Origin: CAG-791 sp963605745
Lineage (GTDB): Bacteria; Bacillota; Clostridia; Lachnospirales; Lachnospiraceae
DNA length: 64,000 nt
Direction of reading: 5' to 3'
Assembly: GCA_963605745.1 (NCBI GenBank)
Contig: CAVCWT010000008.1
Span: forward strand, 1 to 64,000
In this document: one piece after another, positions 8,140-17,501 of the stretch
Layout: each line of letters begins with the position of its first letter
How positions within the stretch are numbered: position 1 is the first letter of the stretch
Translations under genes and position numbers: made by a program
The notes under the pieces: model-generated
Database searches by the model: none
The model's input: only the letters and a program-made list of their open reading frames with translations
What the model was told of the DNA's origin: nothing

Positions 8140-9690
8140 TTACTTGGAAGCCTTCCAATCATCGTACTGTTTCTGGAACTCAGCCAGAACATCCTGGTAA
8201 CCAGCCTCATCCAGAGCCTTGTTGTACTCTTCGATGGTAGCTGCAACATCAGCAGACGGATAGCCGCCCAGCTCCAGAACGAAGCCATACTGATCAAAGA
8301 TGTTCGTGCAAGCGCTGTACTGTGCCTCTACAGGAGTGATGTTGAAACGGAAACCAGCTGCGCAGGAAGCATCAGCAGACTCGTTCATCTCCTGGTAAAC
8401 CTCAACCTTGTTGTCATCCTCGCCAGCTGTCAGAGTCAGCGGAACAACAGAAGTGGACTCCCATGCGGAGTGAGCATACTTCTCATTGTTGGATACAACC
8501 TTGCCGTCAGCGTCGAGCTCGTAATCCTCGCCCTCGATACCATAGGTGTACAGATCAGCTACCGTAGTATCGGTATACAGCAGGCCAAGGAAATCGATGC
8601 AGGCCTTTGCCTCTTCCTCGGTGGAGTTAGCAGTGATTGCAAAGCAGGAGCCAAGGGTTGTTGTAGAGTGTGTATATTTGCCGGTGAAGCCTTCTACAAA
8701 GGTCTCATCCTGGCCGTCACGTGTCTCGGAGTTGGACTCATCCAGCGGAACGCAGGTCCACCAGTTGAAGCCCCAGTTCTGTGTCTGAGCCTCACTGTCG
8801 GAAGTGGTCTTGGTAACCTCATCCTCAGAGATGTAGCCCTTCTCGCCCCACTCACACATCAGTGTGCAGAAGTCAAGGTAATCATCAGTCAGTGTAGGAT
8901 TGATAACTTCATCGGTTGCACGATCTACTGCGAACAGAGAGTTTGCTCCGTCAAAGAAATCATACTTGTCAATGTAGTAACGGAAGAACATTGCAGTCTT
9001 TCCTGCAAGGTAAGGATACTTCAGGCCCTTCTCGGTCTTGCACCACTCCAGATAAGGCTCCAGATCCTTCAGCTCCTTAATGGAGGAAGTGTCCAGACCA
9101 AACTCCTCAGCATATGCTGCCGGGAATTTCAGATCATAGCCTTCATAGGACTCTTTGTAAACCGGGATGAACAGATCCTTGCCGTCATAACGGGATGCTG
9201 CCCAGATGGACTCCGGCATGGACTCGTACAGGGTAGTTCCCGGAAGAAGATCGGTAATATCATAAGCACCGTTTGCCTTGTACAGATCGTTGGTTCCGAT
9301 GGTGCCCTGCCAGCTAGCAGTCCAGAGCAGGTTGATCTCGTTGTTAGCCAGTGCCAGGTTTGCCTTATCGGTGTACTCACCGGAGGGAATATCTGTCAGC
9401 GTAATCTGAACGTTGATCTTATCTCCGATGTAATCGTTGATTGCGTCCTGAACCTTCTTTACCTGGTCACCATCCGGTGTGCCGATGTTGTAGGTTGCTC
9501 TGTAAACGTTAATGTTTACCTTTCCGTCAGCCGCTGCAGTATCGGTTGCCTCTGCAGTATCGGTTGTCTCTGCAGCAGAAGAATCTGCTGCAGCGCTGTC
9601 GGAAGAGCCGCTCGATGAGCTTCCGCAGCCACTCAGTACGCCAACTACCATTGCAGCAGCCAGCAACGTCGATAAGAGTTTCTTTTTCAT
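8140..9690 (-). CDS. Sugar ABC transporter substrate-binding lipoprotein (LplA/LipO type)
   Basis: The 516-residue protein begins with a lipoprotein signal peptide (MKKKLL, hydrophobic core, lipobox LSGC with the lipidated Cys at about residue 22), followed by a Ser/Ala/Asp-rich linker that tethers it to the membrane. The body looks like family 1 extracellular solute-binding proteins and the C-terminus (EEYNKALDEAGYQDVLAEFQ) resembles the DUF3502 tail of LipO-type proteins. The ATG at 9690 has GGAGGG upstream. It is the last gene of a three-gene importer with two permeases; no ATPase gene is present, as usual for systems sharing an MsmX-type ATPase. The ligand is inferred to be a mannoside because beta-mannosidase follows. 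Confidence 0.88.
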   Translation of the reverse strand: MKKKLLSTLLAAAMVVGVLSGCGSSSSGSSDSAAADSSAAETTDTAEATDTAAADGKVNINVYRATYNIGTPDGDQVKKVQDAINDYIGDKINVQITLTDIPSGEYTDKANLALANNEINLLWTASWQGTIGTNDLYKANGAYDITDLLPGTTLYESMPESIWAASRYDGKDLFIPVYKESYEGYDLKFPAAYAEEFGLDTSSIKELKDLEPYLEWCKTEKGLKYPYLAGKTAMFFRYYIDKYDFFDGANSLFAVDRATDEVINPTLTDDYLDFCTLMCEWGEKGYISEDEVTKTTSDSEAQTQNWGFNWWTCVPLDESNSETRDGQDETFVEGFTGKYTHSTTTLGSCFAITANSTEEEAKACIDFLGLLYTDTTVADLYTYGIEGEDYELDADGKVVSNNEKYAHSAWESTSVVPLTLTAGEDDNKVEVYQEMNESADASCAAGFRFNITPVEAQYSACTNIFDQYGFVLELGGYPSADVAATIEEYNKALDEAGYQDVLAEFQKQYDDWKASK

Positions 9691-9767
9691 GTGGTTTTCC
9701 CTCCATTTGCTTTGTGCAGCCTCCGAATGCTCCCCCAAAAGGTCCTCCGCTCTTCGGTTGGCCGCAT

Positions 9768-9773
9768 ATTATA
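9768..9773 (-). promoter_or_regulatory. Possible separate -10 element for the solute-binding protein gene
   Basis: TATAAT stands 78 bases upstream of the binding-protein start within the 201-bp gap after the permease gene. The -35 at the right distance (CAATTC) is poor. A second promoter would explain how the binding protein is made in excess of the permeases, but the evidence is weak. Confidence 0.3.
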
Positions 9774-9891
9774 TCTCTTAGGTGACACCGGAATTGGCAT
9801 CGCCCGAAATACCGTTTTCTAATGTCTGTTTCCTGCCGATTCCCGGTAATGACAGCCACGGATGCCCGCAAGGCAGACACATCCTGAATTC

Positions 9892-10821
9892 TCAGCCCTT
9901 TACCGAGCCAACCGTCAGACCTTTGACGAAATACTTCTGGAAGAACGGATACACGACCATGATCGGTCCGATGACAACCAGTACCGTAGCCATCGTCGAA
10001 GAGTACTGCGGAATGGTTCCGCCCATTGCTGCTCTCGCCTCTGCCGGAACGTTGGTGTTGTTCAGCAGGAACTCGATGCTCTTCTGGATACTAACCAGCA
10101 GCAGCTGCAGCGGCTTCTTGCTGTCCGAGGTGATATACAACAGTGCGTTCTGCCAGTCATTCCAGTATGCCGTAGCCATCATGAATCCGACAGCCGCCAT
10201 CGATGGCTTGAGGAGCGGAAGCGTGATCTGGAAGAAGGTTCTGTACTCGCCGGCTCCGTCAATCTTTGCAGCCTCCATCAGCTCGTTCGGAATGCTGTTG
10301 CTGATATAGGTTCGCAGAATGATGACATTCATTGTTGTAACCGTCAGTGGCAGAATCAAAAGCCAGATGCTGTCCTTCATATGGTAGTAGCTGGTGAAGA
10401 TGACGTAACTCGACAGCTGTCCTCCATTGAACAACATCGGAATCAATATGAATGCCGACAAAAATTTAGACAGTTTAAAATCTCTCCGGCTGATAGAGTA
10501 TGCGAACATACTCATAACCAGCAGACCCAGCAGCGTACCAAAGACCGTAATGAAAATGGTGACCGCATAGGATGTCAGGAGCTGATCTCCGTACTTCAGA
10601 ACAGAAGCCATACCTTCCAGTGACCATTTCTCCGGGAAGTAGCTGAAGCCATTCTGCAGGATTGCCTTCTCATCGGTAAACGCCGCAATGAAAACCAGCA
10701 GAACCGGGAGGAAGCAAAACAGTGTATATACCAGAAGGAAGAAGCCCAGGATGTACTGGCCAATTCCCTTTTTCTCTCTTCTGGACGGTGCCAAATCAGC
10801 ATTTTTTATCTTCTTGCTCAT
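9892..10821 (-). CDS. Carbohydrate ABC transporter permease (LplC type)
   Basis: This 309-residue inner-membrane protein has about six hydrophobic helices and the permease EAA loop EAAKIDGAGEYRTFFQITLPLLKP, read here as EAAKIDGAGEY followed by the conserved LPLLKP, which docks the ATPase. The N-terminal helix near FLLVYTLFCFLPVLLVFIAAF and the C-terminus FQKYFVKGLTVGSVKG are typical of the LplC/YtcP group. GGGGAGG lies upstream of the ATG. It follows the partner permease after 14 bases, so the two are cotranscribed and form the channel. Confidence 0.9.
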   Translation of the reverse strand: MSKKIKNADLAPSRREKKGIGQYILGFFLLVYTLFCFLPVLLVFIAAFTDEKAILQNGFSYFPEKWSLEGMASVLKYGDQLLTSYAVTIFITVFGTLLGLLVMSMFAYSISRRDFKLSKFLSAFILIPMLFNGGQLSSYVIFTSYYHMKDSIWLLILPLTVTTMNVIILRTYISNSIPNELMEAAKIDGAGEYRTFFQITLPLLKPSMAAVGFMMATAYWNDWQNALLYITSDSKKPLQLLLVSIQKSIEFLLNNTNVPAEARAAMGGTIPQYSSTMATVLVVIGPIMVVYPFFQKYFVKGLTVGSVKG

Positions 10822-10835
10822 TTCGAACCTCCCCT

Positions 10836-11741
10836 TTAGAACAGTGCGTTGTCAGGTGCAAACTTCCGGACCATGCCATTTGCAAACAGCATCATGAACA
10901 AACCGATCACAGACTGGAAGAAGCTCGTTGCTGCCGTAAAGCCGAAATTCGAATTCTTGAAGATTGCATTCAATACATAAGAATCAATAACCTGCGTTGT
11001 AGAGTAGAGCACGCCGCTGTTCCTCGTTACCTGATAGAACAAGCCGGTATCGGACTTCATGATGCTGCCGACTGACAACAGGAGCATAACGGTGATCATC
11101 GGGATCAGAGCCGGCAGTGTAATGTGCCAGATTCTCTGCCACTTATTGGCGCCATCGATTTCTGCTGCCTCGTAAAGCTCGGTGTCAATGCCGGCCAGAA
11201 CCGACATGTACAGTACCGATCCGTAACCTACGCTGTTCCAGATCTTCACGATCGTCAGAATCAGTGGCCACCAGGATGCCGTAGAATAGAATCGGATGTT
11301 CATTCCAAGTGCATGGTTCAGAATACCGGTGTCGGTGCTGATGAAGGCATACACGATAAACTGTACTGCTGCATAAGAAATAAATACCGGAATGATCATG
11401 AGTGTCTGCATGGTCTTTGCAACCCGCTTGAACATAAACTGATCAATCGCAATTGCCAGAACAACGTTCAGGAACGTTCCCAATGCAGTGAACACAACAT
11501 AGTAGAGTAATGTGTTGCGTGTCATTGACACGAAGGTGTCCTTGGATGCCAACAGGAATTTAAAATTCTCCAGTCCGTTCCACGGGCTCTGCCAGATTCC
11601 GAGAGTATAATCAAATTTTTTAAAAGCCATTACCAGGCCGGCCATCGGAATGTAGCTGAAGAACAGCAGGATCAGGAACGCCGGCAAGGCCATCACGACG
11701 TGTGCCCTGTGCTTCCATGTGTTCTTTAAGAAACTCTTCAT
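10836..11741 (-). CDS. Carbohydrate ABC transporter permease (LplB type)
   Basis: The 301-residue protein is the first gene of the importer operon. It shows the LplB hallmark N-terminal helix (LPAFLILLFFSYIPMAGLVMAF), a conserved FDYTLGIWQSPWNGLENF loop and the EAA loop EAAEIDGANKWQRIWHITLP. Six transmembrane helices are visible. It forms the heterodimeric channel with the next permease. The promoter with a CcpA-like site lies 80-150 bases upstream. Confidence 0.9.
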   Translation of the reverse strand: MKSFLKNTWKHRAHVVMALPAFLILLFFSYIPMAGLVMAFKKFDYTLGIWQSPWNGLENFKFLLASKDTFVSMTRNTLLYYVVFTALGTFLNVVLAIAIDQFMFKRVAKTMQTLMIIPVFISYAAVQFIVYAFISTDTGILNHALGMNIRFYSTASWWPLILTIVKIWNSVGYGSVLYMSVLAGIDTELYEAAEIDGANKWQRIWHITLPALIPMITVMLLLSVGSIMKSDTGLFYQVTRNSGVLYSTTQVIDSYVLNAIFKNSNFGFTAATSFFQSVIGLFMMLFANGMVRKFAPDNALF

Positions 11742-11823
11742 GTTAGCCCCTCCTTGTTTTGCCGCGGCATCCCTCCGCCCCCGCGAAGTTTTCGTACTAA
11801 AAATGCCGTCATTTTTTGTTTTT

Positions 11824-11891
11824 CGTAATCGTTTTCGTTATTTTCGTTGATCACATGTCCATATAATAACAGCATTCTCCATGTTTGTCAT
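11824..11891 (-). promoter_or_regulatory. Importer promoter with cre-like operator
   Basis: On the minus strand ATGACA (11886-11891), a 17-base spacer and TATTAT (11863-11868) form a good sigma-A promoter for the LplB-type gene. CGAAAACGATTACG (11824-11837) matches the catabolite-responsive element consensus TGWAAACGNTTNCW at 12 of 14 positions and sits just downstream of the expected start site, where CcpA would block transcription. A second weaker match is at 11973-11986. CcpA control is inferred. A related sugar-specific LacI-type repressor is an alternative. Confidence 0.5.
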
Positions 11892-12027
11892 CATATTTTA
11901 CATAAAATCACCGTTTTTCGTTTTTTTTTGTGGATTCTGTCCTGTTTTTCGCCACGTTTTACCGCGAAATTCCGAAAACGTTTTAGTATTTTGTCGTAAT
12001 CCGGTGGGGTATGTGAACGGGTCATTC

Positions 12028-12092
12028 GTATTGAAGCCATCCTGCGCTGAACGATCTCCCTGTGCTCAACAACCATCCTGTGCTCAACGACC
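12028..12092. repeat. Short degenerate tandem repeat (about 18 bp, three units)
   Basis: Units of the form CCTGTGCTCAACRACCAT repeat three times with small changes between the tRNA terminator and the importer promoter. No gene is visible in the 400-bp stretch 11742-12150 beyond the promoter, this repeat and the terminator. Confidence 0.4.
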
Positions 12093-12100
12093 AACAACAC

Positions 12101-12138
12101 AAAAAAAAACGGCTTCCATCATGTTCTGATGAAAGCCG
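12101..12138 (-). terminator. Rho-independent terminator of tRNA-Gln
   Basis: CGGCTTTCATCA pairs with TGATGGAAGCCG around a 5-base loop and is followed by nine T residues on the minus strand, 12 bases after the tRNA. It is a textbook intrinsic terminator. Confidence 0.93.
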
Positions 12139-12149
12139 ATCCTAAATCG

Positions 12150-12222
12150 CTGGGCTAGTAGGATTCGAACCTACGAAATGACGGAGTCAGAGTCCGTTGC
12201 CTTACCGCTTGGCTATAGCCCA
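12150..12222 (-). tRNA. tRNA-Gln (anticodon CTG)
   Basis: The minus strand folds as a complete cloverleaf: acceptor TGGGCTA/TAGCCCA with discriminator G, D-loop AAGCGGTAAGG, anticodon stem ACGGA/TCCGT with loop CTCTGAC giving anticodon CTG (reads CAG), and T-arm GTAGG-TTCGAAT-CCTAC. It closely resembles bacterial tRNA-Gln. The 3' CCA is not encoded and must be added afterwards. The terminator follows directly; no clear promoter is seen, so it may be cotranscribed behind trkH. Confidence 0.97.
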
Positions 12223-12270
12223 ATATTCATTTCTGTAACAACATTCAGGAACCTGTCTGTTTCAAATCAG

Positions 12271-12323
12271 TTCATCCGTTTCAGTTGCTACGGTTAGTTA
12301 TCATAGCAGACGAAACGGATGAA
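12271..12323 (-). repeat. Stem-loop behind trkH
   Basis: TTCATCCGTTTC (12271-12282) and GAAACGGATGAA (12312-12323) form a perfect 12-bp stem, with an inner TGCTA/TAGCA stem. It begins about 12 bases after the trkH stop and has no T-run, so it is more like a processing or protective 3' structure than a terminator. Confidence 0.5.
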
Positions 12324-12335
12324 TGCAAGTGTTTT

Positions 12336-13781
12336 TTATGAATTTCTTTTCCAGATGGACGGAAGGAACAGAACCAGCATCGGGAACAGCTCCAGACGCC
12401 CGGCCAGCATGTCGAACATCAGAACAAATTTAGACAGCACGCTCAGGCCGCCAAAGCTAAGGGCAGGCCCCACTGCGTCCAGTCCGGGTCCGATGTTGTT
12501 GATCGTTGCCGCAACCGCCGTAAAGTCCGTTGTAAAGGACTGTGCAGGGTCCAGAGCCAGGATCAAGACCGACGCTCCGAACAGAAAAACATACGCCGCA
12601 AGGTATACCAGCACAGCTCGCAGGATCGACTTGTCCAGCGCCTTTCCGTCCACCTTCATGCCGGTGACCGCACGCGGATGGATGTAATGCTGAATCTCCA
12701 CGCGCACTGCCTTCGCCAGGATCAGGATTCTGGACACCTTAATGCCGCCGCCCGTCGAACCTGCGCAGGCACCGCAGAACATCAGTCCCACCAGGATCAT
12801 CTTGCTGAACATCGGCCACAGGTCAAAATCCACCGAGCTGTACCCAGTTGTCGTGATGATGGATGCCACCTGAAACGCCGCATGGTGCAGGCTCTCTGTC
12901 CAGGACGAGAACATTCCGGAGATATTGATTGTAATCAGAGCTGTCGATACCGCCACAATGATGAGATACCAGCGAACCTCCTCCATTTTCAGGATCTGTT
13001 TAAAATCCCTCCCCAGAAGGTAAAAATACGCATTAAAATTCACACCGAATGCCAGCATGAACACCGTGATGATATTGCGCTGCAGCGCCGTATAGCTGCC
13101 GCAGCTGTCCACAAGGATGCCAAAGCCGCCCGTTCCTGCTGTTCCGAAGGTCATACAGACTGCATCAAACCACGGCATTCTGGCAGCGAGCAACAGTACC
13201 AGCTGAATTGCTGTCATTCCCAGGTAAATCAGGTACAGGATCTTTGCGCTCTCCTTCACGCGGGGCACCAGCTTGCCAACCGAGGGTCCCGGGCTCTCCG
13301 CCTTCATCAGCTGCATATTGTAGCCGCTTGCCATCGGAATAATAGCCAGCATGAAGACAATGACACCCATGCCTCCCACCCAGTGAGAGAGACTCCTCCA
13401 CAAAAGGCTTGCATGCGAGATCGCTTCCACATTCGCCAGAATACTGGCTCCCGTTGTGGTAAATCCCGATATGATTTCGAACAGTGCATCCGGATAGGAC
13501 GGGATATCCCCGCACAGAACAAACGGCACCGCCCCAAACACAGACAATACCAGCCAGGCAAGGCCGACACTGACCATTCCCTCTCTTGCATACAAAACGA
13601 TCTTGGCCGGCTTATGCAGCGTCAGCAAGACGCCCAGCACAAGGCAAACCGCCGCCATCAGAAAATAAGCCTTTGCAGCGTCCTCACGGTACAGGAGGCC
13701 TGTGAGTGCCGGCAGAATCAGCAAGGCCCCTTCGATCTTAAGGATCTGGCCCTGCACATATCGAACGATGGAATACCGCAC
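12336..13781 (-). CDS. trkH: TrkH-family potassium uptake membrane subunit
   Basis: The 481-residue integral membrane protein forms the K+-conducting part of a Trk/Ktr system. It is highly hydrophobic with repeated M1-P-M2 units; selectivity-filter segments are visible as TTTGASI, TFGTAGTGGFGI, TTTGYSS and the glycine-rich CGACAGSTGGGIKVSR loop. Translation starts at GTG (13781), which immediately follows the trkA stop with a GAGG motif inside the trkA end, so the two are translationally coupled. It works with TrkA, the cytoplasmic NAD-binding gate. Confidence 0.94.
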   Translation of the reverse strand: MRYSIVRYVQGQILKIEGALLILPALTGLLYREDAAKAYFLMAAVCLVLGVLLTLHKPAKIVLYAREGMVSVGLAWLVLSVFGAVPFVLCGDIPSYPDALFEIISGFTTTGASILANVEAISHASLLWRSLSHWVGGMGVIVFMLAIIPMASGYNMQLMKAESPGPSVGKLVPRVKESAKILYLIYLGMTAIQLVLLLAARMPWFDAVCMTFGTAGTGGFGILVDSCGSYTALQRNIITVFMLAFGVNFNAYFYLLGRDFKQILKMEEVRWYLIIVAVSTALITINISGMFSSWTESLHHAAFQVASIITTTGYSSVDFDLWPMFSKMILVGLMFCGACAGSTGGGIKVSRILILAKAVRVEIQHYIHPRAVTGMKVDGKALDKSILRAVLVYLAAYVFLFGASVLILALDPAQSFTTDFTAVAATINNIGPGLDAVGPALSFGGLSVLSKFVLMFDMLAGRLELFPMLVLFLPSIWKRNS

Positions 13782-13782
13782 C

Positions 13783-15147
13783 TTATTTCACCTCGAGAAT
13801 ATCCGTAATGTCGCCAAAGCCCCTACTGGTCGTAAAGATGACCACACTGTCCCCCACTTCGATGGTTGTGGAGCCGCTGGGCATCACAATCCTGCCCTGG
13901 CGGATTACACTGGCAACCAGCACGTTTTTTTTGATGGACAGCTGTGCAAGCGGAATCCCGACCACCGGAGACTTTTCGCGAATCAAAAACTCCAGTGCCT
14001 CCACCTTGTCCTCAATCACGTTGTACATCGTTTCCACGTTGCTGCCGATGGAATTCTGCATTCCCCGCACGTAGCTGACAATCATATCCGCCGTCACATC
14101 CTTGGGATGAATCTGGCTGTCCAGCTCCAGCTTGTCCAGAATGTAGTCCATATTGATCCGGTTTGTCTTGGTCACGATCTTGGCCTTCGGATTCACCTGC
14201 TTGGCAAACAATGACATAAAGATATTCTGCTCATCGATGCCGGTCAGCGATACAAAGGCTTCGCAGGTTTCAATCCCCTCCTCACGCAGAACCTCCTGAT
14301 CCGAGCCGTCGCCCCGGATGATCAGGGCCCCAGGCAGCGCATCCGCAAGCTCCTCACAGCGGGCCTTGTCGTTTTCCACAATCTTGACGCGAATGCCGGA
14401 ATTGAGCAGCATTCTGGAAAGATAAAAGGCGATCTTCCCGCCGCCGACGATCATTGCATTTCCTACGCGGTGAATGTCGACCCCGAGCTTTGCAAAGAAT
14501 TTTTTGGCATCGCTGGGTGCAGAAACCATGCTGACCGTATCACCCGCCTGCAGAACAAAGGTGCCTCCCGGAATCACCGCCTCGGTTCCGCGCTCTACCG
14601 CGCCGATCAGAATTCGTCCGCCCAGTTTAGACGGAAGGTCTAAAAGCGCCGTTCCGTCCAGAAGGGAACCGGAAGGAATCACGAACTGCAGCAGCTCTGC
14701 ACGACCGCCTGCGAAGGTTTCGATCTTGATGGCAGAAGGAAAACGTAGAATCCTCGCGATCTCCTCCGCAGCAGCGTATTCCGGATTTACCGTCATAGAC
14801 AGCCCCAGTTCCTCTTTGATATAGCCGATTTCCTGGCTGTACACCGGATTTCGAACGCGTGCAATGGTATTGCAATGTCCGACCTTCCTGGCAAAAAGAC
14901 AGCACAAAAGATTTTGTTCATCCGAATCGGTTGCTGCAATCAAAAGGTCCGCATCCTCGACGCCAGCCTCCTGAAGCACAGAATAGCTGGCGCCGTTTCC
15001 TGCAACTCCGAGCACATCGAACTGCCCGGATACATCCTCTGCAACAGCCGGATCCATATCAATAACCGAAATATCATGTGCTTCCTGCGAAAGGTACTTT
15101 ACAATGGTCTGTCCAACCTTGCCGCAGCCCACAACGATGATGCGCAT
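13783..15147 (-). CDS. trkA: Trk system potassium transporter regulatory subunit TrkA
   Basis: The 454-residue cytoplasmic protein contains two RCK units. Each has a Rossmann NAD-binding site (MRIIVVGCGKVGQTIVKYLS at 1-20; NAMIVGGGKIAFYLSRML near 230) followed by a TrkA-C domain. This duplicated form is the full-length TrkA. The glnN TAA stop overlaps its GGGAG ribosome-binding site, so glnN, trkA and trkH form one operon with 14-bp and 1-bp gaps. Confidence 0.95.
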   Translation of the reverse strand: MRIIVVGCGKVGQTIVKYLSQEAHDISVIDMDPAVAEDVSGQFDVLGVAGNGASYSVLQEAGVEDADLLIAATDSDEQNLLCCLFARKVGHCNTIARVRNPVYSQEIGYIKEELGLSMTVNPEYAAAEEIARILRFPSAIKIETFAGGRAELLQFVIPSGSLLDGTALLDLPSKLGGRILIGAVERGTEAVIPGGTFVLQAGDTVSMVSAPSDAKKFFAKLGVDIHRVGNAMIVGGGKIAFYLSRMLLNSGIRVKIVENDKARCEELADALPGALIIRGDGSDQEVLREEGIETCEAFVSLTGIDEQNIFMSLFAKQVNPKAKIVTKTNRINMDYILDKLELDSQIHPKDVTADMIVSYVRGMQNSIGSNVETMYNVIEDKVEALEFLIREKSPVVGIPLAQLSIKKNVLVASVIRQGRIVMPSGSTTIEVGDSVVIFTTSRGFGDITDILEVK

Positions 15148-15161
15148 GTTTGTTTTCTCCC

Positions 15162-17276
15162 TTATACTTCGAACATCAAATCCCCGTAGGTCGGGAAGGG
15201 CCAGGTCTTTTTATCCACCAACAGCTCCAGTGCGTCGCACGGACGGCGAAGCGCTTCCATGGCAGGCTTTACCTGATCCTTGTAGCAGAAGGCCTTCTCC
15301 TTGCCATCGGTCATCGATACCGCCTGATCCTCGATGGCTTTCAAATGATCCAGCGCCTCCTGTGCCTTCTCAATTTCGTCTGCAATCTTCTGCAGCTTGT
15401 CCTTTTCGGCGTGGAAGGTTACGCCAACCTGCTGTACAGCAAGGATCGTGGTTGCCAGCTCCTTTTCGTATTTCATGCAGGCAGGAATGATCTGGCGCTC
15501 TGCCATATCGATCATCGCCAGTGCCTCGATATTGATGGTCTTAGCATAGGTCTCGTAGGTAATTTCCTTACGGGACTCCAGCTCCGTTTTGGTAAAAATA
15601 CGGAACCGCCCGAACAGCTCTACCGCCTTGTCGGTCGTCAGAACATCGGCTGCCTCGATCATGCTGGGGATGTTCGGCAATCCGCGCCTTGCTGCCTCCT
15701 CGATCCACGCATCGGAATAGCCGTCTCCGTCAAAGACAATTCTCTGATGCTCGGTCAGGTTGGTCTTAATCAAATCATGGACTGCCAGGTCAAAATTGTC
15801 GGCCTTTTCCAGAAGATCCGCTGCCTCGCAGAAGGCTTCTGCCGCAATGGTATTCAGGATGGTTGTGGAGCCTGCCACGGAATCGGCAGAGCCCACCATA
15901 CGGAACTCGAATTTGTTGCCGGTAAAGGCAAACGGTGAGGTGCGGTTCCGGTCTGTTGCATCCTTGGCAATATCCGGAAGTGTGGATACTCCGGTCCGCA
16001 GAACGCCGCCTTCAATATGATTCTGTGCGGTTCCCGTCTCCACCAGCTGACGCACCACATCCTCCAGCTGACGCCCTAAAAAGACCGAAACAACGGCCGG
16101 CGGAGCCTCATTTGCGCCAAGGCGAAGATCATTGCCAACATCCGAAGCACTCTGGCGAAGGAGATCTGCATGAACATCCACTGCCTTCAGAATACAGGAC
16201 AGCACCAGAAGGAACCGGATATTGCGTTCCGGAGAATCTCCGGGATCGATCAGGTTGACACCGGTATCTGTCGTCAAAGACCAGTTGTTGTGCTTGCCGG
16301 AGCCGTTCACACCGTCAAAGGGCTTCTCGTGCAGAAGGCAGCGAAGGCCGTGATGATCCGCCACGCGCTTCATGGCCTCCATGACCAGCTGGTTGTGGTC
16401 CGCAGCAAGATTTGCTGTCTCATAAATCGGTGCCAGCTCGTGCTGACCCGGTGCGACCTCATTGTGCTGCGTCTTAGCCGGAACGCCGAGCTTCCACAGC
16501 TCCTCGTTCAGATCCTTCATATACTCGCCGACGCGCTCACGGATGACGCCAAAATAATGGTCCTCCATCTCCTGGCCCTTCGGGGCCGGAGCGCCGAACA
16601 ACGTCCTGCCGGTAAAGATCAGATCCGGTCTCTGAAGATATTTGCCCTTATCCACCAGGAAATATTCCTGTTCTGCGCCGGTGGATGCGGTCACTCTCGT
16701 TGCGGTTGTATCTCCGAACAAACGCACGATGCGCAGGGCCTGCGTATTGATTGCCTCCATGGAGCGAAGGAGGGGAGTCTTCTTATCCAGAGCCTCTCCG
16801 GTATAGGAGCAGAACACCGTAGGAATGCACAGTGTGATTCCGGTTCCGGACTCCTTCAAAAAGGCAGGGCTTGTTACATCCCATGCGGTATAGCCTCTTG
16901 CCTCAAAGGTAGAACGCAGTCCTCCGGAAGGGAACGAGGAAGCATCCGGCTCGCCCTTAATCAGATCCTTGCCGGAGAAGGCCGTCACCATACGTCCCTC
17001 TTCATCCGGATTGGAAATGAAGGAATCGTGTTTTTCCGCGGTGATTCCCGTCAGAGGCTGAAACCAATGGGTATAGTGGGTTGCACCGTTCTCCATGGCC
17101 CAGTCCTTCATGGCCTTTGCCACAACGTCCGCATCCTGTCTCGAGAGATCGCCGCCGTTGTCCATGACATTCTTTACGTTCTTAAAGACGCTCTTAGGGA
17201 GGCACTCCCGCATCTTGCTGATGGTAAAGACATTCTTACCGTACAGCTCCTCCAGTCTGGTTCTCACCGTTTCCAT
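15162..17276 (-). CDS. glnN: Glutamine synthetase type III (GlnN)
   Basis: The 704-residue enzyme is a type III glutamine synthetase, which makes glutamine from glutamate, ammonia and ATP as a large dodecamer. Length and family segments fit: FPSGGLRSTFEARGYTAWD, the glutamate-binding NEVAPGQHELAPIYE, NGSGKHNNWSL and the C-terminal helical region. Types I and II are only 350-470 residues. The ATG at 17276 was chosen because AGGAGAG lies just upstream. Cotranscription with the potassium transporter is unusual in metabolic terms, though potassium and glutamate/glutamine pools are linked in osmotic balance (inference). Confidence 0.95.
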   Translation of the reverse strand: METVRTRLEELYGKNVFTISKMRECLPKSVFKNVKNVMDNGGDLSRQDADVVAKAMKDWAMENGATHYTHWFQPLTGITAEKHDSFISNPDEEGRMVTAFSGKDLIKGEPDASSFPSGGLRSTFEARGYTAWDVTSPAFLKESGTGITLCIPTVFCSYTGEALDKKTPLLRSMEAINTQALRIVRLFGDTTATRVTASTGAEQEYFLVDKGKYLQRPDLIFTGRTLFGAPAPKGQEMEDHYFGVIRERVGEYMKDLNEELWKLGVPAKTQHNEVAPGQHELAPIYETANLAADHNQLVMEAMKRVADHHGLRCLLHEKPFDGVNGSGKHNNWSLTTDTGVNLIDPGDSPERNIRFLLVLSCILKAVDVHADLLRQSASDVGNDLRLGANEAPPAVVSVFLGRQLEDVVRQLVETGTAQNHIEGGVLRTGVSTLPDIAKDATDRNRTSPFAFTGNKFEFRMVGSADSVAGSTTILNTIAAEAFCEAADLLEKADNFDLAVHDLIKTNLTEHQRIVFDGDGYSDAWIEEAARRGLPNIPSMIEAADVLTTDKAVELFGRFRIFTKTELESRKEITYETYAKTINIEALAMIDMAERQIIPACMKYEKELATTILAVQQVGVTFHAEKDKLQKIADEIEKAQEALDHLKAIEDQAVSMTDGKEKAFCYKDQVKPAMEALRRPCDALELLVDKKTWPFPTYGDLMFEV

Positions 17277-17501
17277 ATTCTCTCTCCTCTTCTGTAGCAT
17301 ACGATCAGCAGTCAGCTTTCAAATGCCATGGTTCCGCGCCCATTTGCTCTGCATCCTCATTCTGTCCCGCCGTGTGTACATTCCGCCGCAGCTTCCTGCG
17401 CCGCCTCGATGAATCAAAAAACCCATCTCGGTTCCTGATCCTATGATCGCGACTGCTGATGTGCGACCCACGTTCTGATCTCCACGCACATCTTACCTGT
17501 T

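Noticed and set aside
9527..9880. 117-codon minus-strand frame between permease and binding protein
   Set aside because: It overlaps the binding-protein signal peptide in another frame and has no ribosome-binding site; the gap is better read as promoter region.
17300..17500. Possible riboswitch or glnA-type RNA in front of glnN
   Set aside because: I find no conserved motif of known glutamine-binding RNAs; only a weak AACC/GGTT stem before TTTTTT. Evidence is too thin.
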